A DNA stretch of 22,630 nucleotides from an uncultured Bacteriovoracaceae bacterium (GCA_937923325.1 CAKZUQ010000009.1:1-22630), one strand, 5' to 3'. Positions 1 through 6,840 are shown, counted from the stretch's first letter. Program-made: numbers and translations. Notes: a model not told the origin generated them from the letters alone.

Positions 1-23
1 CTTAATAGTACAATTCTTTTCAT
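1..23 (-). CDS. 5' end of an exported protein gene (partial, runs off window)
   Basis: Read on the minus strand, positions 23 to 1 give ATG followed by codons for MKRIVLL, a Lys/Arg-then-hydrophobic signal-peptide start. An AAAGGAG ribosome binding site lies at the right distance (rc of about 30-36). The start resembles the MKKIALL start of the beta-barrel gene at 3255-3884, and the ~85 bp upstream is shared with that gene, so this is probably a paralogue under the same control. Only seven codons are visible, so the product itself cannot be identified. Confidence 0.6.
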
Positions 24-110
24 AAAATACTCCTTTAGTTTATATGATTAGTTTATTCCAATATTCGAGACTTCTTAGTTAATTTAAATTAAGGAATATA
101 ATTCCTGTTC
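24..110 (-). promoter_or_regulatory. Conserved upstream region of exported-protein gene, copy 1
   Basis: This matches 3885-3970 closely. It contains the perfect 14-bp palindrome TTAATTTAAATTAA at 79-92, identical in copy 2. Next to it is a GGAAT-N3-ATTCC inverted repeat at 93-105, whose arms are conserved while the spacer differs (ATA here, TTT in copy 2). A TATAAA-like element, reading minus, lies between the palindrome and the Shine-Dalgarno. Conserved arms with a variable spacer suggest a regulator binding site shared by two genes; the regulator is unknown. Confidence 0.55.
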
Positions 111-370
111 TATTAAGATATTTTTAATCACTTTAATAGAACAGATAAACTCACTAGTATGAAGTAGGCTACTTTAAAGATTGAGGATTTGATTGCACCA
201 TTATTTGAGCTAGAAGCTTCTCTTGTGGTAAGTAGTTATATGGTTTGATGTAATAGGACCTCTAGCTAAAAGGTTAGAGGCTGAATTAGATTTATAGGTA
301 ATGTTTCTTGAATGACAGCTATAACACTTGTGACGATCAATTTTGTCTTGAAGTAAGTTTTTGTGCAGGA
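111..370. other. Intergenic region, no supported gene
   Basis: No convincing coding region is present. The only structure seen is a 6-bp hairpin, CCTCTA (259-264) pairing with TAGAGG (275-280) around a 10-nt loop, without a following T-run. A short open stretch ending at about 248 has no start with a ribosome binding site. Confidence 0.4.
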
Positions 371-511
371 TTGGGGATTTTGGGTTTATTCATTAATCCC
401 CAAAATATCTCTCTAACTGATTAATTTAAAAGAATTTATGCGAGATAGTACTTCAATATGGCGTTTCGATATTCCACTACGTCGGGGCACCATTTTTCAA
501 ACGACTTAAAG
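371..511. repeat. ~130-bp dispersed repeat, copy A
   Basis: This aligns along its length with 2850-2990. Positions 461-497 are identical to 2940-2976 (37 bp). It begins with an inverted repeat, TTGGGGATT (371-379) with AATCCCCAA (395-403). It ends in GTCGGGGCACCA, which looks like a tRNA acceptor plus CCA, although no T-arm precedes it at the right spacing. On the minus strand both copies contain a 26-codon frame of identical length (here 413-493, beginning MVPRRSGISKR). Function is unknown; it could be a structured RNA, a recombination site or a decayed gene end. Confidence 0.6.
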
Positions 512-540
512 CTTCGTTTAACCCACGAAGCTTTTTTTTT
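508..540 (+). terminator. Rho-independent terminator
   Basis: AAAGCTTCG (508-516) pairs with CGAAGCTTT (526-534) around a 9-nt loop and runs into a stretch of nine T residues ending at 540. It lies directly after repeat copy A, so A may be the 3' part of a short plus-strand transcript. Confidence 0.7.
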
Positions 541-600
541 GTCTAAAAATCAATGTAACATTATCTTTAAATATTTACTTACGGATGTACTAGGTCGATA

Positions 601-638
601 TTGAGTTAACTAAAAAGTTATGTTATACTTATAGTTAA
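601..638 (+). promoter_or_regulatory. Promoter and probable operator of the HigBA-type operon
   Basis: TTGAGT (601-606) and TATACT (624-629) are separated by exactly 17 bp, a good sigma-70 promoter. The inverted repeat TTAACTA (606-612) / TAGTTAA (632-638) brackets the -10 box, which is where the HTH antitoxin of such operons normally represses its own transcription. The Shine-Dalgarno GGAGGGG follows at 642-648. Confidence 0.6.
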
Positions 639-652
639 GTTGGAGGGGCTTC

Positions 653-949
653 TTGTATAAAGTCATATTAACTAAAAAATGCTCTAATGAGCTACTTAAA
701 CAAAAAAAGTCAGGCGATCTATCTAATGAAGATTTAATTCTCATTAGAACGTGGACTAGCGAAATGTCGAACTTTGGTCCTGATTATATTGAATCTTGTG
801 GCCATTGGAATGATCATGAGTTGAAAGGTGATAGGCTTGGAGAAAGATCATCAAGTTTTAGTTCATCTGGAAGAATTATTTATAAAATAAAGAATAATAA
901 AATTGAGATTAGCGTAGTCAAGATAACAGCTGATCATGATTATAATTAA
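653..949 (+). CDS. HigB/RelE-superfamily toxin
   Basis: This is a 98-residue protein with the C-terminal pattern of RelE/ParE-fold toxins: RIIYKIKNNKIEISVVKIT followed by a terminal HDY, where the Arg, Lys and His/Tyr correspond to the usual active-site region. Proteins of this group are mRNA-cleaving toxins neutralised by an antitoxin encoded just downstream. The start is TTG, chosen because GGAGGGG lies about 6 nt upstream and no ATG is available. The gene ends 9 nt before the antitoxin ATG, in toxin-first order as in HigBA. Family membership is well supported; the exact subgroup (HigB versus YafQ-like) is not. Confidence 0.75.
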   Translation: MYKVILTKKCSNELLKQKKSGDLSNEDLILIRTWTSEMSNFGPDYIESCGHWNDHELKGDRLGERSSSFSSSGRIIYKIKNNKIEISVVKITADHDYN

Positions 950-958
950 GGAGTGCTT

Positions 959-1282
959 ATGACCAAACAAATTGATGCTTTATCTTTCTTAGATAACCTT
1001 ATTGATGGAAAAGTGACTCCAGGAAAAATTGTGAGAGCAAGAAGAGAGTCACTTGGACTAACTCAAAAAGATATCTATGATCTAACAGGCATTAAGACAA
1101 CATTTTTATCAGCTGTAGAGAATGATAAAAGAAACTTAGGAGTTGATACTGCTTCAAAGATAGCAGCAGCTATTGGTCTTCATCCATCATCAATTCTCTT
1201 TCCTGATGATTTTGATGTCGATAAGGAAATAGCAAGGATTATTAAGAGAAGGGAAAAGCTTTTAAAGGATAAGGCGGCGTAA
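959..1282 (+). CDS. HigA/Xre-type HTH antitoxin
   Basis: This is a ~107-residue protein with one HTH_3 (Cro/C1) domain at about residues 20-75. The helix-turn-helix segment is SLGLTQKDIYDLTGIKTTFL followed by a VENDKR turn, as in HigA antitoxins. The C-terminal tail is charged (KEIARIIKRREKLLKDK) and probably wraps the toxin. A GTG at 953 is in frame but overlaps the Shine-Dalgarno AAGGAG (948-953), so ATG 959 is preferred. It forms an operon with the toxin at 653-949 and probably represses the 601-638 promoter. Confidence 0.8.
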   Translation: MTKQIDALSFLDNLIDGKVTPGKIVRARRESLGLTQKDIYDLTGIKTTFLSAVENDKRNLGVDTASKIAAAIGLHPSSILFPDDFDVDKEIARIIKRREKLLKDKAA

Positions 1283-1800
1283 ATAGCCAAGAAGAACAAA
1301 GAGAAAAAACTCAAATTTCCAGTAATGACCTTGGGTATAAAAAAGGTTCTGGTTTTGATCATATAATTGATGGTTGGGTTACTTATTGGAATGATGTTCT
1401 AAAGGCGAAAGTTCCATTAGATCCGGACTTTGTAAAGGTTATGATTGCGACAGAATCATCATTTGATGTAAAAGCGAAGGCTTTCGCTGGCAAAAGAGCT
1501 GGTCACGCTCGTGGACTAATGCAAGTGACAGATCAAACTTTAAAATTCTTAAAAGGTCATAAAACAGAAGCTAGAAACCAATTAATTATTTTAAATGAAG
1601 ATGATATGAATGACCCTGTGCTAAATATTGCAGCAGGTGTAAGATGGCTATATCGAAAAAAAGAAATTGCAGACGCTCGTTATAAGTCTGAATCATCTTG
1701 GTTAAGGTCGGTGATGTTCTATAAAGGCTATCGAACTATGAATCATATACAGGTTAAAAAGTTTATCCGTCTTTATGAAAGGACTAAAAGTGAGAAGTAG
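1273..1800 (+). pseudogene. Lytic transglycosylase (SLT domain), N-terminus missing
   Basis: The open frame runs from just after a stop at 1270-1272, overlaps the end of the antitoxin gene out of frame, and ends at 1800. It has the Slt family motifs: ATESSFD with the catalytic Glu, then ARGLMQVT, then NIAAGVRWLY. These enzymes cleave peptidoglycan glycan strands in the cell wall. The first ATG (1441) leaves the catalytic Glu at residue 5, although conserved-looking sequence (GWVTYWNDVLKAKVPLDPDF) precedes it in frame and no ATG, GTG or TTG is available upstream. The 5' end with its start and any signal peptide was therefore probably lost where the HigBA block joins it. Translation by coupling to higA or from 1441 cannot be ruled out. 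Confidence 0.65.
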
Positions 1801-2160
1801 AGAATTAATAACTGGGCTAGTTTTGTCCTTATTCAGTGTAAGTGTATTTGCTGAGAGTAAGATTTGTTTTAAAAATGAAATATCTGTTTATTGTGAAGAC
1901 GAACAGGAAGAAATGAAATCCTTAAGTGGTAATTTTTGACTTTAATAGTCAATGCGAATCAACTCTTTTAGAGATTCAAAAAGTAATGAGTAAGGGGAAG
2001 TTCTGTATCGTTTTTGAAGAGGAATTATCAGAATCAGGATTAACTATTAATAAGGTTGAGAGCTCTAGGAACTCTTGGTCATATTTTAACTAATAATGAT
2101 AAAAATGAGTCTACCTGTGTGTTTATACCTGATAACAGTGAGTTAGGCGCTCTCTTCTAG
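1790..2160 (+). pseudogene. Small secreted Cys-containing protein, two frame shifts
   Basis: A GTG at 1790, overlapping the transglycosylase stop and preceded by AAAGGA, begins a clear signal peptide (about residues 1-21, ending SVSVFA) and a short mature segment with Cys. The frame stops at TGA 1937-1939, just after a run of five T. Dropping one base there lets the frame continue (DFNSQCESTLLEIQKV...). A second +1 shift near 2061 restores a frame that reads through Cys and ends at TAG 2158-2160. The joined product would be about 120 residues. The family is not recognised; the frame shifts indicate decay, or sequencing error at homopolymers. Confidence 0.5.
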
Positions 2161-2165
2161 TATAG

Positions 2166-2195
2166 CAGTTCGATATTCTTCTACGCCGGTTGTGA
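2166..2195. repeat. Third, partial copy of the dispersed repeat core
   Basis: The core TTCGATATTC-N2-CTACG-N-CGG of the ~130-bp repeat recurs here, with roughly three quarters of ~31 positions matching copies A and B. It lies between the broken secreted-protein gene and the next toxin-antitoxin pair, that is, at another block boundary. Confidence 0.4.
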
Positions 2196-2230
2196 AATTC
2201 TTTAGCGTCGTGGGAGATGATTTTATCATG

Positions 2231-2545
2231 CTAAGCAGCTAGTTGAATAATCTCTGACTTTTTAAATCTATAGTCTTTGCCTTCTTTAGAAAACTTTATT
2301 TTTTTGTCTTTTATTCGACGGCGCATAGTCGATTCGGAAATCCCTAAGAAATTACAAGCCTCTTGGAGAGTCATGAGATCAGAACTTGCAAAGAGTTTCA
2401 TAGAGTCTGTAATATCTAAACCGATAACATTACCTTTTTTATTGTATCTAACAATAATTCCGTCTTTATATTCTGACTTAGCTTCTATCTCATCAGAGAA
2501 ATCTATAGATAAATAATCAATTTCTGTGTCGTGGTGTACTTTCAT
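2231..2545 (-). CDS. Antitoxin-like protein: DUF2283 plus HTH domain
   Basis: This is a 104-residue protein. Residues ~1-48 have the DUF2283 pattern (DTEIDYLSIDFSD, then a GIIVRYNKKGNVIGLDI strand pair). Residues ~58-102 form an excisionase/MerR-type winged helix (LMTLQEACNFLGISESTMRRRI with a terminal YRF-KKSEI). It begins at ATG 2543-2545 within TAATG, overlapping the stop of the upstream gene, with GAGGTAA as ribosome binding site, so the two are translationally coupled. DUF2283 proteins commonly pair with small toxins of the DUF4258 type; the added DNA-binding domain suggests autoregulation. The antitoxin role is inferred from the family pairing. Confidence 0.65.
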   Translation of the reverse strand: MKVHHDTEIDYLSIDFSDEIEAKSEYKDGIIVRYNKKGNVIGLDITDSMKLFASSDLMTLQEACNFLGISESTMRRRIKDKKIKFSKEGKDYRFKKSEIIQLAA

Positions 2546-2784
2546 TACTTTACCTCAAAGTTAATCATTACAGTAACAATCTCAAATGTGTCTACAGCTC
2601 TAAGAACAGTTACTGCTGCTACTAAGTTATCTTTGCGTCCCTTGAGTTTCTTATAAAAAATATACTTATCTTGGGACTGTTTTATTTTACCATCTGGCTC
2701 GCTTAATATTAATTCGACATCTTTTGTTGAAATATTTCTTTGGAGTATTCTATCTACTGAGTGTGAACTGTATTTAATATTCAT
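2545..2784 (-). CDS. DUF4258-type putative toxin
   Basis: From ATG 2784 this encodes ~79 residues. The N-terminus (IKYSSHSVDRILQRNIS) and the GKIKQSQDKYIFYKKL and LVAAVTVLR segments fit DUF4258, a small RelE-like fold usually partnered with a DUF2283 protein, as here. A TTG start at 2820 is in frame, but TTGACA (2820-2815) and a weak TACTCT-like -10 (about 2797-2792) lie inside that extension. This makes the ATG at 2784 more likely, possibly on a nearly leaderless mRNA. The two genes overlap by one base. Confidence 0.55.
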   Translation of the reverse strand: MNIKYSSHSVDRILQRNISTKDVELILSEPDGKIKQSQDKYIFYKKLKGRKDNLVAAVTVLRAVDTFEIVTVMINFEVK

Positions 2785-2849
2785 CAAGTAAAGAGTATCA
2801 AAATACGTCAAACTTGTCAATAAGTGGTCATGTAGTGGTCATTGTGTTT

Positions 2850-2990
2850 TTAGGGATTTTAGGTTTATGTGCTAATCTCCAAAAAATATCTTCAAGTAAC
2901 TAATTTAAAAGAACTTATTGTGTGTAATACTTCATTATTGCGTTTCGATATTCCACTACGTCGGGGCACCATTTTTTAACGTACTTGAAG
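2850..2990. repeat. ~130-bp dispersed repeat, copy B
   Basis: This is the second copy of the 371-511 repeat; 2940-2976 is identical to 461-497. Its inverted repeat (2850-2858 with 2874-2882) differs from copy A by changes that partly keep pairing (a G-C pair becoming G-U), which hints at selection on RNA structure. The minus-strand 26-codon frame is kept at the same length (2892-2972), with a different stop codon. A weak AAAGCT/AGCTTT hairpin follows near 3000-3025. Confidence 0.6.
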
Positions 2991-3254
2991 ACAAATAAAA
3001 AAGCTCGATTACTATACAGCTTTCTTATTGAAGAGTTTGAAAGCTAAATAGGGCAGTCCCAACAATAGGTTATATTAGATACCCTAATATAATAGTTTGA
3101 TAACTACCCAGCTCAGGATATTAAATTTTTATGAAAAAGTTTCTAAAAGAAAACTCTTTGCTGGTCCTAGTATTTAGAGTTCTTTAAAAAATATTTTAAA
3201 TTCCAGATAAAGGGTGAATCTTGTAATTATTAATTCACTCTGACTTTACATCAA
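2991..3254. other. Intergenic region with hairpins
   Basis: No gene is supported. TTATATTAG (3070-3078) and CTAATATAA (3084-3092) form a perfect 9-bp hairpin with a 5-nt loop. Near 3211-3240 a GTGAAT/ATTCAC inverted repeat lies just after the stop of the minus-strand beta-barrel gene and may be a weak terminator. Confidence 0.4.
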
Positions 3255-3884
3255 TTATCTGAATTTATATTTTAATCTTAAAGTTGCAACAGCAAGTGCT
3301 CCATCTCCATAGTCTATACTCGTGCTTCCAGATGTACCTTCAAGTCCCCAAAGGTTTGAATGTGCTCCATATTCAATGCAAATTTTATCATCAATATAAT
3401 ACCCAAATGCTAAATTAAACCCTATTCCTCCTGTCGAATCAACATTTCCAGTATAATCAGATGGTGCAGTATAGTTAACAGAGGTAAAGTTTATTCCAAA
3501 TGGGATATAGAAATTTTTCCATCTATAGATAGCGTTGGCATAGACTCTTAACATCGAAATTTTTGAAGGGTCTGAGACAGTAAGCTCAGTTCCATTTATA
3601 TTTCCACTCTCTAATTCTCGCTCCATATGATATGTTGCTCCAAATGCTTTCCCCCAAGAATCTTCCTTAGACTCTCTGAATTCATATCCAAAAGAAAGGG
3701 CCGGTTCAAAATTTAACTCGGTATCGAGCAAAGTTGAGGGAGAGGATGAAGAATAGCCCCCAGAAAAATTTGCAATTGTTGTAAAATCGTAGCCACCGAT
3801 GAGGAAATGTTCTTGGTCTGTTTGTTCGTTAGCAAATACTGTAAAGCTAGATATCAATAAGGTTAATAATGCAATTTTTTTCAT
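3255..3884 (-). CDS. Outer-membrane beta-barrel protein
   Basis: This is a 209-residue protein with a typical signal peptide (MKKIALLTLLISSFTVFA, cleavage before NEQ). The mature part is made of alternating aromatic/hydrophobic strands rich in Gly, Tyr and Ser (for example LSFGYEFRE, GATYHME, IYRWKNFYIPFGINF, GIGFNLAFGYYI) and ends LRLKYKFR. These are features of small 8-strand outer-membrane barrels of the OmpA/OmpW type. No specific ligand can be named. The ATG has a strong AGGAG site, and the upstream region is shared with the partial gene at 1-23, suggesting co-regulated paralogues. It stands alone in its transcription unit. Confidence 0.65.
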   Translation of the reverse strand: MKKIALLTLLISSFTVFANEQTDQEHFLIGGYDFTTIANFSGGYSSSSPSTLLDTELNFEPALSFGYEFRESKEDSWGKAFGATYHMERELESGNINGTELTVSDPSKISMLRVYANAIYRWKNFYIPFGINFTSVNYTAPSDYTGNVDSTGGIGFNLAFGYYIDDKICIEYGAHSNLWGLEGTSGSTSIDYGDGALAVATLRLKYKFR

Positions 3885-3970
3885 AAAAAACTCCTTTTTT
3901 TATAGGATTAGTTTATTTAAACTTTTCTAGATTTTTTAGTTAATTTAAATTAAGGAATTTTATTCCGGTA
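3885..3970 (-). promoter_or_regulatory. Conserved upstream region of beta-barrel gene, copy 2
   Basis: This copy of the 24-110 region has the palindrome TTAATTTAAATTAA at 3940-3953 and the GGAAT-N3-ATTCC repeat at 3954-3966. Reading minus, TATAAA-like sequence lies ~25 nt before the start and the Shine-Dalgarno AAAGGAG precedes the ATG. Conservation is strongest around the palindrome, as expected for an operator. Confidence 0.55.
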
Positions 3971-4015
3971 CTATTATAAACTAATCAATCTAGTTGCTTG
4001 ATCTCAATGAGTACT

Positions 4016-4032
4016 GGATGTACTCGGTCGAT
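4016..4032. repeat. Short repeat shared with 583-599
   Basis: GGATGTACTCGGTCGAT matches 583-599 in 16 of 17 positions. Both copies lie in non-coding DNA of the left accessory region, one before the HigBA promoter and one beyond the beta-barrel promoter. The rest of 4033-4207 shows nothing recognisable. Confidence 0.35.
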
Positions 4033-4207
4033 GGTGGGTAAATACTCTAATTCAAATCTAATTCGATAAGCACAAAGTTCATTTCGTTCAAAAATACCTT
4101 CGCCTTAATCATAATTGATTGTTTTTAGTATAACATTTCTAAAAAATAAATATAGCTATCCATTAGCTTAATCAAAAAACTCCGTATTTCTAATTATTTA
4201 TCTAAAC

Positions 4208-5419
4208 TTACTTACACAAGTAAATGAGTTTTAAGCGGTAATTATCAAACTTTTTAAAACCGTATGCTGATCTTTGAATCAGCTTTGCTTTTCGATTAAA
4301 GCCTTCCGTTTTTCCATTTGTAACCCTTCGCTTGAAGTAATTTAGTATTTCCTCACGCCAATCCATTAGCGTTCTTCTAAGTGATCTAAGCCCTTTCAGT
4401 TTTAGGCTTGCCATAAAATCTGTGATCCTCGTTAATGCCTTAGCTGCTCTCTTGTAACCTCTGATTCTATACAATTCATGAATCATTTCTTTGACCCTAT
4501 AAAATGCCTCTAACTCCCGATAACGATCAAACACGTACATCAAGGATCTCTCTTGATGAAACTTTAAGTTCTTTCCATTCATTAGTAACATTTTCCGAAG
4601 TGGATTTTTTCTTGATTTAACAATATATGATTTTGAATCTTTCATTATCTCAATTCGTTTTAAATTAACTGCGTGATTGGCCAATCGAACTAAGTGAAAT
4701 TTATCAGCAATAATTCTAGCATTTGGAAAAAAGTCTTTAGCAAATGATCTCATAGATGGTGCAAAGTCACAGATAACATTTTTTACATTTTCACGACCTG
4801 GAACTCGAAGTAAGTTAGGATCTTTTAAGTAGTCCGATCCATAGCGGCCATAGACAACTTCTCTTACTCTCGATTTATTGTAATCAACAAAAATAGAAAC
4901 AAATTCTTTTTGGCCATACTTCTTGTTTCGAATAAAAGAGTGCTCATCTATTCCAATTGTCTTTCCCCAAGGGTTTTGGATCTTTCTCACTTCAAGTTCA
5001 GCGTGTTCATAATAAGCATTGTAAACCATCCATGATGAGCACTGACATTTGTTTTGAACTCGTTTTAAATCTGCAAAATTTGTAGCACACCAAAGAATAT
5101 GTTTTCTAAATCTTGTTGTTGATTTACGGCCTTTAACAATTCCTTGAACTGGCTCAGTGAATGGTTTTTTACATGACTTACAAAAGAATCTTCGTTTTTC
5201 AATTTTAAGAAATACCATTTTATTTCGAATAGGTTGATCTTTAATTGTGACATATCTTTTATCATATTTGGTTATAGATGGAGTTGCACACTTAGGACAC
5301 ACTTCCATAGTTGAAGTCTTTCGACAGTGAAACCTTAGAGTGTTTCTGAGTTGATCGGATTTAGGTAGAATTTCTAGTTCCGGTAATCCTAAAAAGTTGG
5401 TAATCTTTCTTCGAAGCAT
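4208..5419 (-). CDS. ISL3-family transposase
   Basis: This is a 403-residue, full-length ISL3 transposase. The N-terminal zinc-binding domain has two Cys pairs (VCPKC at ~40 and FCKSC at ~80). A central DDE domain follows with IGIDEHSF (first Asp, ~158), VICDFAPSM (second Asp, ~218) and a catalytic Glu in NGKTEGFNRKAK (~370); AYGFKKFDNYRLKL ends the domain as in the family. ATG 5419 is chosen because AAAGGAG precedes it; the in-frame TTG at 5434 overlaps that site. The frame is intact, so the element may still be active. I could not find convincing terminal inverted repeats, so the IS borders are undefined. Confidence 0.9.
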   Translation of the reverse strand: MLRRKITNFLGLPELEILPKSDQLRNTLRFHCRKTSTMEVCPKCATPSITKYDKRYVTIKDQPIRNKMVFLKIEKRRFFCKSCKKPFTEPVQGIVKGRKSTTRFRKHILWCATNFADLKRVQNKCQCSSWMVYNAYYEHAELEVRKIQNPWGKTIGIDEHSFIRNKKYGQKEFVSIFVDYNKSRVREVVYGRYGSDYLKDPNLLRVPGRENVKNVICDFAPSMRSFAKDFFPNARIIADKFHLVRLANHAVNLKRIEIMKDSKSYIVKSRKNPLRKMLLMNGKNLKFHQERSLMYVFDRYRELEAFYRVKEMIHELYRIRGYKRAAKALTRITDFMASLKLKGLRSLRRTLMDWREEILNYFKRRVTNGKTEGFNRKAKLIQRSAYGFKKFDNYRLKLIYLCK

Positions 5420-5501
5420 AAGCTCTCCTTTCAAATAAAATAGTTTGTGGTGAATTTATTTTATCAGAAAATGAGCTTGTGCTTACTTTAGTAGATTAGT
5501 C

Positions 5502-6143
5502 TTGAAACAGGGCATCCCACTACGAACCGAGAAGAGCCGTTATAAAGGAATTGATCTAGCAAAGATTTTGGAGAAAAAGTCTTGTTCTATTCCATATGGT
5601 TTTTGGACTTGCTTACCTTTGGGCGTTTTCAATGAAGAGCTTAAAAGAGCAGAGATAAAAAGTTCTTTCTGTATTGAAAAGCCAACTCTACCTATAAGAA
5701 ATAAAGATGACATCGAAATGCTCAAGGCTATGGCCTTACAAGAGCCTAGAGTAATGAAAGATAAGGGTTGCATACTAATTGTGGATGACGAGGTTGATAT
5801 CTTGCAGGGGATGTCAGAGATAGTTGAGACTTGGGGTTATACATCCGTTATTGCTGGAAATGGAGAAGAGGCATTAAGGAAACTTAATGACAGAGAAATA
5901 GACCTAATTATCTCAGACATAAATATGCCAATTATGAATGGAATTGAGCTAGGTGAAGAGATAGTCGCTCTTAATTTAAAAGTTCCAATCATATATATGT
6001 CTGGAGCTGCAGAAGAAAATAAAAAGAAGTATTTTGAAGAATTAAAAAAAATTAGGCCAGAGCATATTTTTGACAAGATAGTTTCATTAAATGAGTTAAA
6101 CTTTTGTGTTAAGAAATTATTAAGAAGGAAAAAGACTCTTTAA
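5502..6143 (+). CDS. Response-regulator receiver protein, 5' end uncertain
   Basis: Residues ~88-210 form a receiver domain: acidic pair in CILIVDDE (D95, D96), phospho-acceptor D139 in SDINMP, S167 in the MSG motif, and K192 in the FDK loop. No output domain follows, so it would act as a CheY-like single-domain protein phosphorylated by an unseen histidine kinase. The first ~75 residues are unlike a receiver. The nominal start is a TTG without a Shine-Dalgarno, and the frame is open upstream to 5475, close to the ISL3 transposase. A 5' truncation by that insertion is likely; internal ATGs at 5718, 5730 and 5754 are alternatives, none with a good ribosome site. Confidence 0.7.
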   Translation: MKQGIPLRTEKSRYKGIDLAKILEKKSCSIPYGFWTCLPLGVFNEELKRAEIKSSFCIEKPTLPIRNKDDIEMLKAMALQEPRVMKDKGCILIVDDEVDILQGMSEIVETWGYTSVIAGNGEEALRKLNDREIDLIISDINMPIMNGIELGEEIVALNLKVPIIYMSGAAEENKKKYFEELKKIRPEHIFDKIVSLNELNFCVKKLLRRKKTL

Positions 6144-6177
6144 TATTTTCTTAATAAAACTATTTTGTTATATCAAG

Positions 6178-6194
6178 TTTCCCCAATGGGGAAA
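6178..6194. terminator. Hairpin after the response regulator
   Basis: TTTCCCC (6178-6184) and GGGGAAA (6188-6194) form a perfect 7-bp stem with a 3-nt loop, 35 nt after the response-regulator stop. No T-run follows on either strand, so termination is possible but not assured. The rest of 6195-6300 shows nothing. Confidence 0.35.
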
Positions 6195-6313
6195 GAACAT
6201 CTTCTATGCTTTAAATCAGACTTTTAGTATTTGTATTCCACTTAAGATTTGCTTAAGAAATATGGATTAAGAAAAGATATCTAAAACAAAACAGATTAAA
6301 CTACTTAAACTTA

Positions 6314-6378
6314 TTGACAGTGAATATTCTGCTTGGAATCATCCTTCCAAATTTAAATTTAATTTTTTAAGGAGGGGT
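6314..6378 (+). promoter_or_regulatory. Promoter and strong Shine-Dalgarno of the toxin operon
   Basis: A consensus TTGACA (6314-6319) is followed after 17 bp by AATCAT (6337-6342), a 4/6 match to the -10 box. AAGGAGGGG (6369-6377) lies ~5 nt before the TTG start at 6382. No comparable promoter was noticed in the tightly spaced genes down to 17248, so this may drive the entire run. Confidence 0.45.
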
Positions 6379-6381
6379 GGT

Positions 6382-6816
6382 TTGAAAAAACTTATTTTAG
6401 CATTGGTGCTAAGTTCTAGTTTCGCGTACTCAGCGAACAAAAGTCTTAATTTTACAGTAAACATTTCATGTTCAACAGCAGGAATCTGTGTGGATAATTC
6501 TCTTGATAGAGGACATACACAAGTTGCGATTTTGCCAACTGGATATAATTGCGCCTCTGACACGTCAGCCTTGTCAAAAAGCGATTATATCGCATGGGGA
6601 AGTAATGGGGCCTTGAGATGTGTGTCGGGTACTTGTACACAATCAATGACAAGCTTTAGATTCAATAACAGTGTTGCTGGAACTTACTCAGTAGCTACTG
6701 AGCTAATTGTTCCCCCGGGAGATCAATTAAGAATTTTATCTTGTAAAGATGGTGTTGTTTTAAGTGAAGGATCAACAATAACAGTTGATAGTAATTGGAC
6801 ACCGAATAACCCATAG
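6382..6816 (+). CDS. Small secreted Cys-rich protein, unknown
   Basis: This is a 144-residue protein starting at TTG 6382, fixed by the AAGGAGGGG site just upstream. The signal peptide is MKKLILALVLSSSFAYSA. The mature part has paired Cys (CSTAGIC near the N-terminus, CVSGTC in the middle) and a beta-rich look (SFRFNNSVAGTYSV, LIVPPGDQLRILSCKDGVVL), suggesting a small disulphide-stabilised beta domain in the periplasm or outside the cell. I do not recognise the family. It is the first gene of the run leading to the RHS protein, 24 nt before the next gene, so it is probably co-expressed with that system. Confidence 0.6.
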   Translation: MKKLILALVLSSSFAYSANKSLNFTVNISCSTAGICVDNSLDRGHTQVAILPTGYNCASDTSALSKSDYIAWGSNGALRCVSGTCTQSMTSFRFNNSVAGTYSVATELIVPPGDQLRILSCKDGVVLSEGSTITVDSNWTPNNP

Positions 6817-6840
6817 AAATTATTAATATAGGAATAAATT

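Noticed and set aside
152..248. Short open stretch with plausible residues (IEDLIAPLFELEASL)
   Set aside because: It is too short and has no start codon with a Shine-Dalgarno; at most a gene remnant.
461..497. tRNA 3' end in the dispersed repeat
   Set aside because: GTCGGGGCACCA looks like acceptor plus CCA, but no T-loop lies at the right distance and no matching 5' acceptor strand is present.
371..511. Integron attC site
   Set aside because: Size and cassette-like context fit, but I see no matching inverted core sites at the repeat's two ends and no integrase in the window.
3131..3187. 18-codon plus-strand ORF starting MKKFLKENS
   Set aside because: It has no ribosome binding site and is too short to support.
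5512..5530. Possible further copy of the repeat core (CCACTACG) near the response regulator start
   Set aside because: Only ~8-9 bp match, which is within chance.
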